A DNA stretch of 64,000 bases from Corinectria fuckeliana (lineage: Eukaryota; Ascomycota; Sordariomycetes; Hypocreales; Nectriaceae): assembly GCA_019137255.1 (NCBI GenBank), contig WPDH01000066.1, forward strand, positions 301,396-365,395, written 5' to 3'. The translations under genes and the position numbers were made by a program. Below, one piece after another: positions 47,128 through 58,783 of this stretch. The stretch's first letter is position 1. The number at the start of each line of letters is the position of its first letter. The notes under the pieces were generated by a model. The model was given only the letters and a program-made list of their open reading frames with translations. It had not been told where the DNA came from and made no database searches.

Positions 47128-49247
47128 TCAGGACAGGCCCAGCCCGACGGGAACCTTCCGTTCTGCTGGCGAGGGCTCCAGGCCCTGTCCTACGAGGTTC
47201 ATAAAGTCCAGCCCAACCTCGGACAGCTTCTTGGCGTGCTCCTTGGCCCTTTCCATGCACTGCGTCCACACGGGGCCCTCGCGCTCGGTGCTGCTGAGCT
47301 GCCTCGCAAGAATCACATTGAATGCCTCCACTTCCTCCTTGGCCCACTTGACGCAAGCGCTCATCATGGGCGGCGGGAAACACGACTGGAAACACTGTAC
47401 TGTGTTGTGAATGACCATGAAGTAAACAAAGGACACCTCCCAGATGTAGAGGTGCAAGTCGCCCTGGAAAATGCACTGCCTGGAAACCGACATGTCAGCA
47501 TGATTTGTCTCCTGGTATTCATTGGTCCGTCACTGACCTGGATCGTTTGTGAATCTTGCCACTCCTGGCGGCCAAGTACGACTCCCTGGCCTTGTCCTCG
47601 AAACCCAGCCTTGTCAACCAGCTGACGTTGCGCCGCGTCTTCGTCTGTTCGTTGTGCGTCAACTCCAACCCGCGAACGATCATGCCTGCCAGCTTGGCAC
47701 ATCGCTCCTCGACTTTGAAATTGATAAAGTCCTGAGCAACGGCATTGTTCTTCAGGCCTCGAGCGAGCCCCTTCAGCTTCTCGACGCGGGCCACCGCAGG
47801 TTCAAAACACTGCAGGGCAATGTCAATGTCGAGCTCATCCATCTGACTCTCTACCCAGCGGAGGTTCTGCTGGTTGCCGTCAACCTCGATGAGCATGTCC
47901 TTGATATCCGACAGAGTCGCGAGTAGCTCCGTCTTCTGAAGGAGGCCAGGATCTCGGGACGCAAAGTAATTGATAGTCTCTCGGGCCTTGTTGTTGGCCT
48001 CCATTTCGGATCTAAGCCCCTTTCTGAGCTCCTCCACGGCCTTGCGGACGTTGAGCAGCAGGCTCTTCTTCTCGGGGTCTTCCGGTTTCTCCGTCCGATA
48101 GATGAAAGATTCCTGGCCAACCCCTCGAACCATGATTGCATCGGCCAGCTTGTTCCGGCTTCCGCTTGACGATTCTCCGGTGCTCAACATGTCCACGACC
48201 TCTACGTCCAGCAACGGCCAGCAGCGATCAGCCACCAGCTTCATCATTGGCCCTCGAGCGTCGACACCCGAGCCATCTGTCTTTCGCTTCTTACGCGAAG
48301 CGATGAGGAGGTGATCGTTGAGTAAGAATATTTGCATCGCCCGACGGGACTTGTATGTGGCGTTGTCCAGCTCGATCCACGGACCAGCGTTCTGGGCAAC
48401 GTGTCGTCCGCCCGCGTTCGGTAGGAATTTCTGTGACCCTTCCACGTTCTTGTACAAAGCTTGCATCTGCGAGTTCCAGAGGGCGCTTCTATCGGCAACA
48501 GAGCTACGCTTGTCTCGCTTTGACAAGGTGGATATCCCGCCGGTCACGTTGGCGTCTTCGCCCTTCATGGACGCTGCCCGCAGAGCGGTCGTATTGACCT
48601 TGAGCTCCGACATGAGGTTCTTGAGGGCCCTCATCTCGCTCTTGAGCTTCTCTGCCTCCTTGCTGATCTTGATAAACTGGGTCCGGTTCTGCATGACGCT
48701 TTGCTGCAGGTCGCTCGCTGCCCGAGACTTGAGCATTCGCAGCGAGTCTTCGAACTCGCGAATCTGGTCCTCGGTCGCATCGCTCAGGATTTTGGAGACG
48801 TATTGGTCGGGGATGAGAGAAGGGTCTCGCAATGCCTTGATATCGACAACCGGCGCCGCTCCCCCTCGCGAGGGGGGCGGGCGGTCGTGTCCGCGGTCTC
48901 TGGGCTCGAAGGTAGCCAGCGAGGCCGGCGGGGGCATCGGCGGAGCTCCATCGTAGCCGGCAGGCACACCGTTGAAACGGGTCGAGTAGCGTCGCTTCAC
49001 GAGATCGGATGTCTGCGCGGTTCAGTGAGCATTGGGGATCCTCCGGAGCTGCGGGCACGAAGCGCACCTTGCCACCCGCCATCGGAGGCGGACGAGGTCG
49101 GTTTCGAGAAGCCAGCTCTGCAGGGGCCGGCCCCTTGGGCGTGCCATCCTGAGCGATGGGGCTAGAGATCTGTCGGGGAGCGCTGATGGTGGGCCGCTTC
49201 TTCCTCTTGCCGCTGCGAAGGGATATCTTGCTGCGCTCCTCGGACAT
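47128..49247 (-). CDS. exo84: Exocyst complex component Exo84
   Basis: Exons 49247-49068, 49012-47538 and 47479-47128 give 668 residues. The first intron is 55 bp (GTGCGC/CAG); without it the frame breaks before TSDLVKRRYSTRFNGVP. N-terminal residues (MSEERSKISLRSGKRKKRPT) are basic and disordered. A Vps51/Exo84 coiled-coil region, about 135-230, includes VSKILSDATEDQIREFEDSL. It is followed by a PH domain (about 255-400: GPWIELDNATYKSRRAMQIF, LLNDHLLIASRKKR) and the helical C-terminal rods (INYFASRDPGLLQKTELLAT onward). Exo84 is one of eight exocyst subunits that tether secretory vesicles at sites of polarised growth such as hyphal tips; the PH domain binds Rho-type GTPases or lipids. It is divergent from tom20. 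Confidence 0.94.
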
Positions 49248-49858
49248 GACGGATGGGCGGGCGGGCGCTGAGTCCGTCGGGAAGGATGGGGTCGATTTGA
49301 AGATCGAACTGGAGTGAGAATTAATGTCAAGAACAGAGAAGGCCGTCAAGGTTGTCGTTGACAAAAACTAGTCGCGCTGACTCGCGGAGATGGTGTTGGG
49401 TGTTTCACTCAAGCATGCCTGGCAATGGCGCCAGTACGAGGTACCTGTCAGGCAGCTGGAGCTCAGGCCTTCTCATTCTCAGCCTCCCGCCTCCCGCCCC
49501 TTGTCAATTAATCGAGGCCAAGCGGGTACGTACCTTGACCTTCGAGTCGAACCCCAAGGCTATCTCGCCGTGGTTTATCCGCCTCCAGGGAGCATGATCC
49601 GCCCAATCAACGATCCGAGCTCGGCCGACTCGTCGGGCTAGTAGTATTTTATGGTCCTACAAAAATTGGTTTCCAATCGCGACGCCTCGAAAGCTCCCGC
49701 TTTTGATTATTGCTGGCCATAATTGACGACGTAATCTTCTCTTTCCGACTCCGCCCCGTCGCCGTCTTCTTTGCGTGCCGGGTTTTTCTCGCAATCGACT
49801 TCCACCTCGCTTGCCCTCGCCAGCTCCCGCTTTGCTCACGTCGACCAATTCGCCCAAC
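49248..49858. other. Divergent promoter region of exo84 and tom20
   Basis: About 610 bp between two divergent start codons. Pyrimidine-rich near the tom20 start. No TATA box or other element stands out. Confidence 0.5.
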
Positions 49859-50594
49859 ATGGTCCAGCCCTCCGCCATGGTGACGGCATCCGTCACAACC
49901 GCTGCCGTTGCTATCGTCGGTAAGCTTCCTTGCGGGCAGACCACACCGCCGCCGCCATGGCCGACTGCGCAGAGCCATTGCTAACTCTTGTCTTCCCCTC
50001 CTTGCAAGGATACGCCGTCTACTTCGACTACCAGCGACGCAACCAGGCCGAATTCCGCCGCAACCTCAGGAGGAACGAGCGCAAGCAAGCGCGCGCCGAG
50101 AAGGAAGAGGCCGAGGCTTCGACCCAGCGACAACGCCACTCCATCCGGGCCAAGGTCGAGGAGGCCAAGGAGGAGGGATTCCCCACCGGCGTCGAGGAGC
50201 GTGAAGCCTTCTTCAACGAGCAGGTCATGGCCGGCGAGGTCCTGAGCCAAGATCGTACGAGACCGCTCCCATCAACACATATATAAGACGGCATGCTGAC
50301 TCCTGTCTTTAGCAACCAAGGCTCTCGAGTCTGCTCTGGCCTTCTACAAGGGACTCAAGGTCTACCCTGCCCCTGGCGACCTGATCCGCATCTACGACAG
50401 CACCGTTCCCAAGGTAAGGACAACCACGCAGTCAACCTCCATTTCATTTCAATTCAGAAAGCTAACAACTCCCGCAGCCCATATTAGACCTCCTCGCCGA
50501 AATGATCGCTTACGACTCGTCCCTCGACATTCGGGCTCCCGCTACTCCCGCTGGAATCAACTTGTCCGACATCCCCAACGTTGGCCTCGATTAA
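49859..50594 (+). CDS. tom20: Mitochondrial import receptor subunit Tom20
   Basis: Exons 49859-49919, 50009-50254, 50313-50413 and 50478-50594 give 174 residues. The N-terminal membrane anchor (MVTASVTTAAVAIVGYAVYF, about residues 7-26) is followed by a charged linker, DYQRRNQAEFRRNLRRNERK. The TPR-like receptor domain comes from EGFPTGVEEREAFFNEQVMA, TKALESALAFYKGLKVYPAP and GDLIRIYDSTVPKPILDLLA. It ends IPNVGLD. Tom20 sits in the outer mitochondrial membrane and binds the amphipathic presequences of imported precursors. Length fits fungal Tom20 (about 170-185). The first acceptor is AAG at 50008. It converges on tyw1 with about 320 bp between stops. Confidence 0.95.
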
Positions 50595-50914
50595 AAGGGA
50601 GACAAATATAACCTCTCATGAATTCTGGTTCTCCTCCGCTCTTGACAGACCGGACACGAAAAAAAAAACCCCCAGCCAACCCCAAAAAACTGAACTACAG
50701 GCTGGGAAACCCCCCGAGCCCTAAACCCCCGATATGGAGACCTGACGGCCTTCGATGTACCATAGTCCTCGCTCTTCCAACTTCCATAGAGCTTTGTGTA
50801 AACAGGTGTACGTTGAACGAATCCGGAATGGACCTAGGAAGGGCAATGTTGGCAGCGCTTCTGCAACACATCACGAAGTTTTAATACTTTCTTTTACTAC
50901 TCCTCCGGTGGCCT
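50595..50914. other. Convergent intergenic region, tom20 and tyw1 3' ends
   Basis: About 320 bp with an A-run and C-runs near 50655-50700. No gene. Confidence 0.5.
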
Positions 50915-53295
50915 CTAAGATGCCTCGATTTTCCGCCCCTTTCTGTCCACTCTGTCGTCCCGTGGGTCAAAGCCCCCGTTGCCCCAGGTAGCCCACTCGG
51001 GAGTCGCCTCTCCCATGTAGTCCTCGGGCCTCCAGTCGCCATCGACGCCTCGCTCCTCCAGGAGCTCAAAGAACTTCTTGTAGTCGATGGTCGTGTGCCA
51101 CTTGCCGTCCACCTTGAACCTGTCACTCGCCAGGAGGATACAGCAGCTGTGGGCATGCTCGGCCGCGATGCCGTAGTCGAGGCCCTTCTCCTGCAGCCTC
51201 GTCTCCAAAGCCTTGACAAAGTCGCACACTTCCCAGTAGAAGGGGACGTTGGACATGCTCAGGCCTGCATTGGAGGACGTAGAGGTTCCGCAGTACGTGA
51301 CGCCCTTAACCTCGACGAAACACGGGAGACCCCTCTCGACAAGCTTTGCGTAGCCCTCCGCTTCCTCTTCTACGTTGAAGCCCTTAACCAATGTCAGCCG
51401 GAACACCGTCCGGTGGCGGAAGCGCTTCTCGCGGAGGATGTCCAGACACCGCTGGAATCGCTCCCAGAAGTCTCGGTGGAGAGGCCTGTCGATCTTGCGC
51501 AGCGACTCCTTGTCGGCCGCGTCGATGGACACGTACAGTTGCGTGACGGCCTTCAAGGCGGCCAACTGGTCGGGATGCTGCGCGTTGCAGACCAGGAAGG
51601 AGGAGATCCGCTCGGCGTGCAGCATCTCCAGAAACTCGTTGATGTATGGGTAGAAGATGGGCTCTCCCACGAGCGATAGCGCGCAGTGCCGGATCTGCAT
51701 GGCCTCCGCGAAACGCTCTGCTCGGACACCCGGCATCCCGCGCAGCATCTTAATCTTCTTGTAGTGGTTCGCCTTGACGCCGTCGAAGATCAGGTCGGGA
51801 GGGTCCACCACCCATCGCCAGGTCGTTCCCACAGGGTTCGTGCCGTGGCGCCAGCAGAAGACGCATTTGTTCGAGCAGGACAGAGAGGGCGTCGTCTCCA
51901 TGCACTGGTGGGAGTTGATGCCGTAGAAGGAGAATTTGTAGCAGGAGCCTCTGCCGCGCAGGGCCGACTTGGTCCAGCGACAGGTCTTGACTCCGGAGTG
52001 GGAGCCGACGATGGCGTACCCTTGCTTGGTCAGAGACTTGTACGTGGGCGAGTCTTTGGCCACCATCTCCTTGGGTCCTCGAACAGGTACCTTCTTCTTC
52101 GTCGACGAGCCGTATGAAGTGAAGTCAACTGCAAGGGGGGCTTTCTGAGCAGCCTTTGGGCCGTCGTCTTTCCGGATCATACGCCCAAGATCCTCGACGT
52201 CGTCCAAAGCCCCTCCTGCGCTTTTCTTCTTGGTCTTCTCGGTGGAGTCATCATCGAACAGCACCTCGCCATCATCTTCGTCCTCCGCCTCTTCCTCGAC
52301 GTCACTCTCGTCAGGGGCTCCACTGCCGGGGAGTCCCTCGCCGAGATTTCCAGTACGGGCAACGTGCTCGATCACTTCCTGAACGCCCCTTGCCCACTCT
52401 TCAAGTCTCTCGACATGGTCGCTCTGCATGTCTCCCATTCCAACCGGGTACGCCCTCTTCCGTCCAGTCAACTTGGCCATCCACTTGTCAACGTCTTTCG
52501 CCTGGAAGCAGAAACCTTCCGGCTCGGTGGGCCAGTTCTCTTTGTCGCCGAATCCAAATACGGAGTATCCTAGCAGAGGTGAAAGCGGGGCAGTATCGAT
52601 GCGGAAATCATGGTGCGTCTCCTGAAGATGCTCAAGGAAGGTGTCGTTGATTGAGTCGATGTTGTAGCTGGGGATGAGGAACAGGTAAACCTGGTCGACG
52701 TCGCCGTGTACTTTGGAGGGGGCGATGAAGTAATCGTCAAAGTCGACCTCCGTCAAATCACGCAGCTCTGGCTTCAGGAACGAGCGACCAGACTGTTTGG
52801 CCAATTGATCCACGGTGCCTCCGAGGCTCTTGATGTATTCCTGCGCAATCTTCTCCGACTTGGTGGTGACAGACGAGAAGAAGACCAGGATAAGGACGGG
52901 CCGAGTCAGGTCCATCACAGTTTCGGCAGGTTTAGAGGGCTTCCTGGCCAACCCGCCCTTGATTCTTCGGGGCCCTTGCGACTTGACATCCTGCTTCGGT
53001 TCGGGCTCGGCCTTGACATTCGGCGTCGTCTCCTCAATTGCAACCTTTCCGGACTCCTCGTAAAGCTTCGGCAGCACAGCCAGCTCTGGTTTCTCGCTAT
53101 TTATATGGAGGTAAATTCGTGCCGCGGTGAGAACCGCGAGGAGGGCGAAGATAATCGGGGTACGGTGGATGTGCCAAACTTCGACCAAATCTATGCGAGA
53201 TTAGAGGCGCGACATTCAAGCAGGGGGGAAGCCACAAACTTACCATCAACAAGGGAGTCGAGCCGAAGAGGCGACGAATCGTTTGTCAAGTCCAT
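50915..53295 (-). CDS. tyw1: tRNA wybutosine synthase Tyw1 (radical SAM)
   Basis: Exons 53295-53244 and 53190-50915 give 775 residues; the 53-bp intron is GTAAGT/TAG. An N-terminal hydrophobic segment (TPIIFALLAVLTAARIYLHI, about 27-46) suggests ER membrane anchoring, as in yeast. The flavodoxin-like FMN domain covers about residues 95-260 (PVLILVFFSSVTTKSEKIAQ, GYSVFGFGDKENWP). An acidic linker (DESDVEEEAEDEDDGE) leads to the radical SAM domain with the iron-sulfur motif CSNKCVFC at Cys456, Cys460 and Cys463, then WRHGTNPVGTTWRW. Tyw1 condenses N1-methylguanosine-37 of tRNA-Phe with carbons from pyruvate to make the tricyclic wyosine core. The length matches fungal Tyw1 (about 750-820). Confidence 0.95.
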
Positions 53296-53780
53296 CTCGG
53301 GCACGCGATTGTTGGGCCCAGCACTCTGACGAGACGAGACGAGACGTTAGATCTGGTGGTGTTCACAATTCAGTTCGTTTCTTTCTTTCTTAGCCTAATT
53401 ACTGGGGAAAAAGTCGTTTGACCCGCCACTAACAATTATGGTGGAGCATGCTCTCGTTCGTCATTGTTGATCGCCAATCGAGCGGCGGCGATTTGATCAG
53501 TTCATATTCGATCTAACCAGATGCGCCTTGTAAACATCTCAATCCTAGAACCATGCGTAGAGCTGGAGGTCCTCGTAACGTCTGAGTCTCCGTCTAATTT
53601 TTACAGGAAATCTTTACTTCTTCTCTTGCTGAAGTGTTTGCTGGCTGGTATGCTCCTATCCACATACCTGATCAACTTGTATTGCTTTCATACTTACTTT
53701 TTCTTACCTGGATAGCTAGATGCCTTCATATGCTATCCTGGGTTGGCATGAGGAAAAGAGGAACGGCAAGAGAGGGTCAC
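53296..53780. other. Intergenic, tyw1 promoter and ssu1 3' flank
   Basis: About 485 bp, AT-rich near 53540-53720. No gene seen. Confidence 0.5.
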
Positions 53781-55278
53781 CTAGACCCTTCTATCAGACC
53801 CTGCTGCTTGAGACTTGTCTCTCAAATCCTTCAAACAAGGCGCATGGAACATCTCGCCTGTGACGGCCAGCTTGACTGTTCTAGTTGCAACGACGATCCA
53901 CAGCAGCAAAACCGAAAGGGAGAGAATCTACCACGTGGTCAGCATTGCCGAGAGAGGAGCAACTGAAGTAGAACCCAACTAGTAAGCGGACTTACCATCG
54001 AAGACACCTTGAAGAAATCGCTATCGAGGTTCTTTGCCAGGGCGCTTGTGCACGTCGCAAGCACGCCCAACGGAAAGGTGAATCCCCACCAGCCCATGTT
54101 GAACGGAAAGTTCTCCGTCGTGGCAATGCTGATGAGGGCGAACGAGAGCCAAACCAGAGCGAACCCCCACATGATCATGGCCAGGAGCACGCCCAGCACG
54201 TAGAGAACCTCCCCGCCACGCTTGCCCAGGGACCCAAACGCATTGGTCTCGGGGAGAAGCGTCATGGCCACCTTTCCCAGCTGCTGGATGCCAAACCCGC
54301 CCTGACCCAGCGGCCCGATGGGCAGGAACACGGAGACGATGACCTCCTTGGGCGGGATGGAGTGGATGGTGAGCCGGTGGAAGTACAGCGCCAGCACGCA
54401 GGCGGAGAAGGCCTCGCCGATCCCCCAGAGGACGTAGGATGTGATGACGGTGGTCATGGCATGGCTTGGGTTGGGGAGGACCTCGGCGATGACGCCCCCC
54501 GACGCAGCCGCGACGACTGCGGGGACGATGGGGAGGAGGAGCGCGGCGGTGATGTTTTCCAATCCCGGTCGGTGGCGGTGCATGACGATAAAGGGCATCG
54601 AGATGCAAGTCGCGATTGACAGCCACACGTCAACCCACCAGAACGCCCACGCGAGGTAGATGAACCCATCACCCCACTGCTTGCAACAGAACACCATCAT
54701 GTTGATGATTGCTGCTCTTTCATCAGCGTTCGGCGTTGCCACAGAGGTACCGACGCCGACTTACTTGCAAAAGCCATGGGGAAGCATCCCAAGAACAAGG
54801 ACTGTCCCGGGTGGGAGACCATGGCCCCCCAGATCTCGGGATACAGCGCATAGCGGGCCACGGACAGCCCAAGGAAGACGACGAACAGCAGCACGTTCAG
54901 GCCGAAGAAGGCATACGAGATGTACTGCAGCCACGCGGCATTGTAGGGGAGGTTATGGAGAAGAATGGAGACGATCCCCGTCCCCATGTTGACCGCGAAC
55001 CATCTGCATATGCTGTTAGTCGGCGACACCAACACCTTGGAGTCAAGACACCTCATTGGAGCCGGTCTGTCCCATGCTCCCACCGGCCATGTCGCACAAG
55101 ACAAGGATGGTAATAATGCCTGGACGGCCACTCAGACTTACGACGGGGTGAAATTCCGCACAACCCGACGCCAGCCGACGTTCTCCTTGCAGGGCAGCAT
55201 TGATTCACAAGGCCGGGGAGGGCCGTCGCAGGCGGATTGGCCGTTGGAGCACGGAGTGGTAGTAGTCATGTCAGACAT
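53781..55278 (-). CDS. ssu1: Sulfite exporter Ssu1 (SLAC1/TehA family)
   Basis: Exons 55278-55142, 55003-54765, 54711-53996 and 53927-53781 give 412 residues. The model splices out introns of 138, 53 and 68 bp. The N-terminal exon (MSDMTTTTPCSNGQSACDGP) is cytosolic; VVRNFTPSWFAVNMGTGIVS begins the first helix. About ten membrane helices follow, with YISYAFFGLNVLLFVVFLGL, WGAMVSHPGQSLFLGCFPMA, PIGPLGQGGFGIQQLGK and NFPFNMGWWGFTFPLGVLAT, all typical of Ssu1. The final exon, not obvious without splicing, supplies ILSLSVLLLWIVVATRTVKL and the family end GEMFHAPCLKDLR. Ssu1 is a plasma-membrane pump that detoxifies sulfite. Its gene starts about 1 kb from, and divergent to, cysteine dioxygenase, the enzyme that feeds sulfite production. 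Confidence 0.93.
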
Positions 55279-56302
55279 GATGTGCAACCCCCAAGTCGCT
55301 CGTGCCTTTGTGACAAAAGCGAGTTGTGACGCGAAGTGGTGGATCAGGTGGTGAGGTAGAAGGGAGACACGTCCAAGACGACTAACTGACAAGTCCGACA
55401 GACGACAGATGACCTTGACGAACCGTCCAGCAACTTTAATCTAGTTAAACCAAGCCTTCGCTTCTTTATTAGTCTATGACTCAAAGTGGCCACTCGGCAT
55501 TCCAAGCCATTTCACAGCAAAACATAGCTTCATGTGTAGGATCGCAAATGCTCCGTCTCTTCTTGCCGGAGGAAGTAATTTTCTCATAATATAGCGCAGC
55601 AGAATGCAACTTGGTAACGAACCTGCAAACTCGGGCGTCGTTACGTACAGCTTAGTCGATTCCCTGGATGGCCCCATGTGGGCTCCGATACGTACCCGGC
55701 CTAGTGGCAAGCCTGAAGCGCCGGTGCCTCCGTTCAAAACGATCGAGGCAATACAAAAAATTTACAAACGGAAGATCCACAGCAAAAAAAGAGCCTCCTG
55801 GAAAACAAGAACCGATTCGTTTCTTCGACCTTGCTGAATGCTCGTCATCGCAGCTCACAATCTCCCTCCAGACAAAAGAGCTTCTCAGCAGCGACCTGCC
55901 CGCGCCGTGCCCACAAATACCGCTGTCCACAGTCCACCCATTACGACCAAAGATCCAGTTCCCAAGCGACCTTAGCGTTCCAGCATTCCCATCGTCCAAC
56001 CAGAAGCGTCAAATCTGGCTCACCGGACCGTGTGGCTCGCCGACTCAGCCCGTCAAGTGATGCCGGTATCAATCGACGACCCACAAAGCGACGTCGGTGT
56101 TACTATCAGCCGGCTTGTTGTCTCCGATCCTGACCGACAGCAGGGACTGATAGGATGGCCGCGCCAGTCGTCGTCGTCGACCCCCGCTCGCTGTCCCAAA
56201 GTCGGTTTGCTGTCCTCTCCTACCTCAAGCCTCTGTCAATCCAGCACAACCATTCAGCATAGCATCCAACACCTGTTCCATCAAGTATCATACCACGCAA
56301 TC
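55279..56302. promoter_or_regulatory. Shared divergent promoter region of ssu1 and cysteine dioxygenase
   Basis: About 1 kb between the two start codons, the only DNA between them. It contains a short upstream frame near the dioxygenase (56155-56262). I could not name a specific binding site by eye. A joint response to cysteine or sulfite is inference from gene order. Confidence 0.4.
56155..56262 (+). other. Upstream open reading frame in the dioxygenase leader
   Basis: A 35-codon ATG-to-TAG frame, MAAPVVVVDPRSLSQSRF onward, ending 40 bp before the main ATG. If within the transcript, it could reduce translation of the dioxygenase. It could instead be part of an alternative first exon. Confidence 0.35.
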
Positions 56303-57075
56303 ATGGCCATTGGCATCATCTCCAGCTCCCTCCACCTCGGTGGTTCCGTCAAGATCGGTGCGTTCCAGCAAGACCTGTTCGAGGAACTCGTAATGGGTTT
56401 GAAGGAGGCACTTGGCCCGTCGTCTGGTCTGACGTGTGACGATGTCAACGTTGACTTCCTCAGCCGTCTCATGGAAGACTATGATAGCTCCGACAACCGG
56501 TGGACCAAGTATGCTTTCGGTGATTATAGCCGAGGCTACACCCGGAACCTAGTTGACGAAGGCAACGGCAAGAGTAACTTGGTGAGTCTCCTCGGGTCGA
56601 CTTGACTTGACGTGGTCAGGCTCGGGCTAACAGCGTGTGTGCATAGCTTGTCCTTGTCTGGACTCCCGGGAAAGGTAGCCCTATCCACGACCACGGCAAC
56701 GCTCACTGCCTGATGAAGATCCTGCGAGGAAACCTGACCGAGACTCGCTTCGCCTTCCCTCAGAAGGAGGGCGAGGGACCAATGGAAGTGATATCCGAGA
56801 AGACGTATAAAGAAAATGCTGTCGCCTATATGGCTGACGAGCTTGGACTGCACCGAGTGTCCAATAAGGGCAGCGACTTCGCCGTGTCCCTACACTGTAC
56901 GGAACCCCCCTAGTCACCGACACTTGTCGCGCAACTAACCCGCAACTTTGCAGTGTACACTCCGCCCAACGTAGCCAAGAAAGGGTGCCACATCTTTGAA
57001 GAGAAGACGGGAAGAAAGAGTCATGTGCCTGGCTGTCAATACTATTCAGTATACGGCCGGCTGCTCAAGGAGTAG
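56303..57075 (+). CDS. Cysteine dioxygenase
   Basis: Exons 56303-56581, 56647-56896 and 56954-57075 give 216 residues. Iron-binding histidines are His107 and His109 in KGSPIHDHGNAHC and His162 in ELGLHRVSN. Cys114 matches the thioether-forming cysteine of mammalian enzymes, and LYTPPNVAKKGCHIFEEKTG matches the C-terminal cupin strand with its Tyr. The N-terminal part LFEELVMGLKEALG and RWTKYAFGDYSRGYTRNLVD are typical of fungal members. The enzyme is a cytosolic cupin that oxidises L-cysteine to cysteine sulfinate, the first step to sulfite and taurine-type products. The frame stays open upstream of the chosen ATG; MAIGIISSSLHLGG may not be the true start, and an upstream exon is possible. 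Confidence 0.9.
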
Positions 57076-58783
57076 GAGGAGTCGATGCTGGATCTTGGAC
57101 TTCCAAGGTCGTTTGACGAGACATGACTTTGCTGGATTAGCGCGCTTGCGGGATTTGTATGGAGATTGATCGCTCCGTTGTCTGTTGTGTATTGGCGTGC
57201 GTTTCCGTGCACTGTCGGTCGGGCTGATCGTGGCCCAGCTGGATGATAGCGCCGCCTGGTTGAGACCTGTTGAGTATAGCAGTAGGGAGGAGGCGGCTTC
57301 TGTACCCCTAGCATAGCACTATTGGCAACGAATACACCGCTCAGGTTCAACGAAGACCCCTACAGGCTCGAACTCGACGTGAAAAGAGGTGGAAGGAGGA
57401 AAATAGTAAAATGCGTGCTCGTCGTCTGCCCATATTACCATCCTCTCATCACGAAATTCAAGCACGCAATTGCAGCTAGGCCAAAAAGAGTACCCGGAAG
57501 TCGCGACACACTGCAAAAGCTTCCTGCCGAGCCGCCCGATTTCCGTGCAACGCTCTCGGACCAGGGGCGGAGTCGAACACGTTTATAATGATGTGTTCGG
57601 TTTGAATGATAATTATGGCATGTAGCCAGCCATAAACTACTACATCGGGACTGGGCTCTCGTTAGTTCTCGCCGCTTGGACCTATCACACAAGCGGCCTG
57701 CTCAGACTGTTTAGATAACGAGTATTATCGTAGTATACCCTGATCAGATAGTGATTGCCTCCGAGTCCCGGGCCTCCGACTGGTGTGAATGATGCCATGA
57801 CTTGAGCCCGTCTCTCTCGTTTCTCCCTCTTCTCTCTAAGCAGCCATGTAAGTCGATGCTGAGCAACTCAGCCTTTGTCTGGCGGCTCAGTCTTTGCTAG
57901 GGTTTAATTTATTCCAAACTCTTATTAGTTCAACGTATTACACTCCTGTTGTGTGTGTACGACATGAGACTGTGCCTACATCCGTCGATAAGGCGTGATC
58001 CGTTGCCCTCGCCCCTCTACAACTACCCACTTCCAGTCATCTCGACATCTAGGCCTACAGAGTAAGCAAGTCACGACGGGGTTTCAGGTTCTGCTAAAAA
58101 GGGAAGTTTAAGCGAATTCAGAGCCAGAACTAGGCGACGTAAGATTGCCCCTTCTAATCTAGCAGGCAATGCATCAGCTTTAGGGCTGCTATTGCGATGC
58201 GCGATTAGATCGAGCCATGTAAATGAGAGTAGGTGAACAGGCATGGTTCCAGACGCCTTAGACAAAGCCCATGCATTCAAGCATGTGATAAACTCATCAG
58301 GCACCGACCATCCGGAACCCAGCTGCCGAGGCTCATGACGTAGCTGATACGGTACTTCGATACTGGCATGGATGCTGAACGGCAGCCCAGGAGCCCTCAC
58401 TGTTTGTACCATGTCATCCATAGCTTAGAAGTGCACTCTCTTATTGTATTAGCCCTCGAAATTAGATCCTCTGGGGATAGTGGCTTGTGAGTGTTGGCAG
58501 TGCATTAACCCCGACTAAACCCCGGAAAGTGAGCCGAAGCTAGGCTAGCACAGATGACCATGCAGACTTAGATGGTTTCTTCACATAACAAATTTAGCTG
58601 GATTATAGCTGAGATGAAATGCGTAGTTAAAGTCATGGACCGCACCCCTTCTAAGCATTACGCAAGCTTCATCTACCAAGGAGAGAGAAGACGTATAAGA
58701 GACAACGATTAGCAGGTGAAGGGAGCATGGCAGATCAACGATCAATTCTCATCCGTTCTTCAATAAGCATTCAACCAACAAAC
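57076..58783. other. Gene-poor stretch, 1.7 kb
   Basis: Contains 3' flank of the dioxygenase gene and one weak minus-strand frame listed separately. No repeat or tRNA was recognised. Confidence 0.4.
58071..58421 (-). CDS. Hypothetical protein, 116 residues
   Basis: ATG-started frame, MDDMVQTVRAPGLPFSIHAS onward, with no recognisable domain. It could be a fragment of a decayed gene or a chance frame. Nearby stop codons prevent an obvious extension on either side. Confidence 0.2.
   Translation of the reverse strand: MDDMVQTVRAPGLPFSIHASIEVPYQLRHEPRQLGSGWSVPDEFITCLNAWALSKASGTMPVHLLSFTWLDLIAHRNSSPKADALPARLEGAILRRLVLALNSLKLPFLAEPETPS

Noticed and set aside
57555..57600. Minus-strand GTTCGACTCC, another tRNA T-loop lookalike
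   Set aside because: The flanking bases do not pair as a T-stem and no cloverleaf fits.
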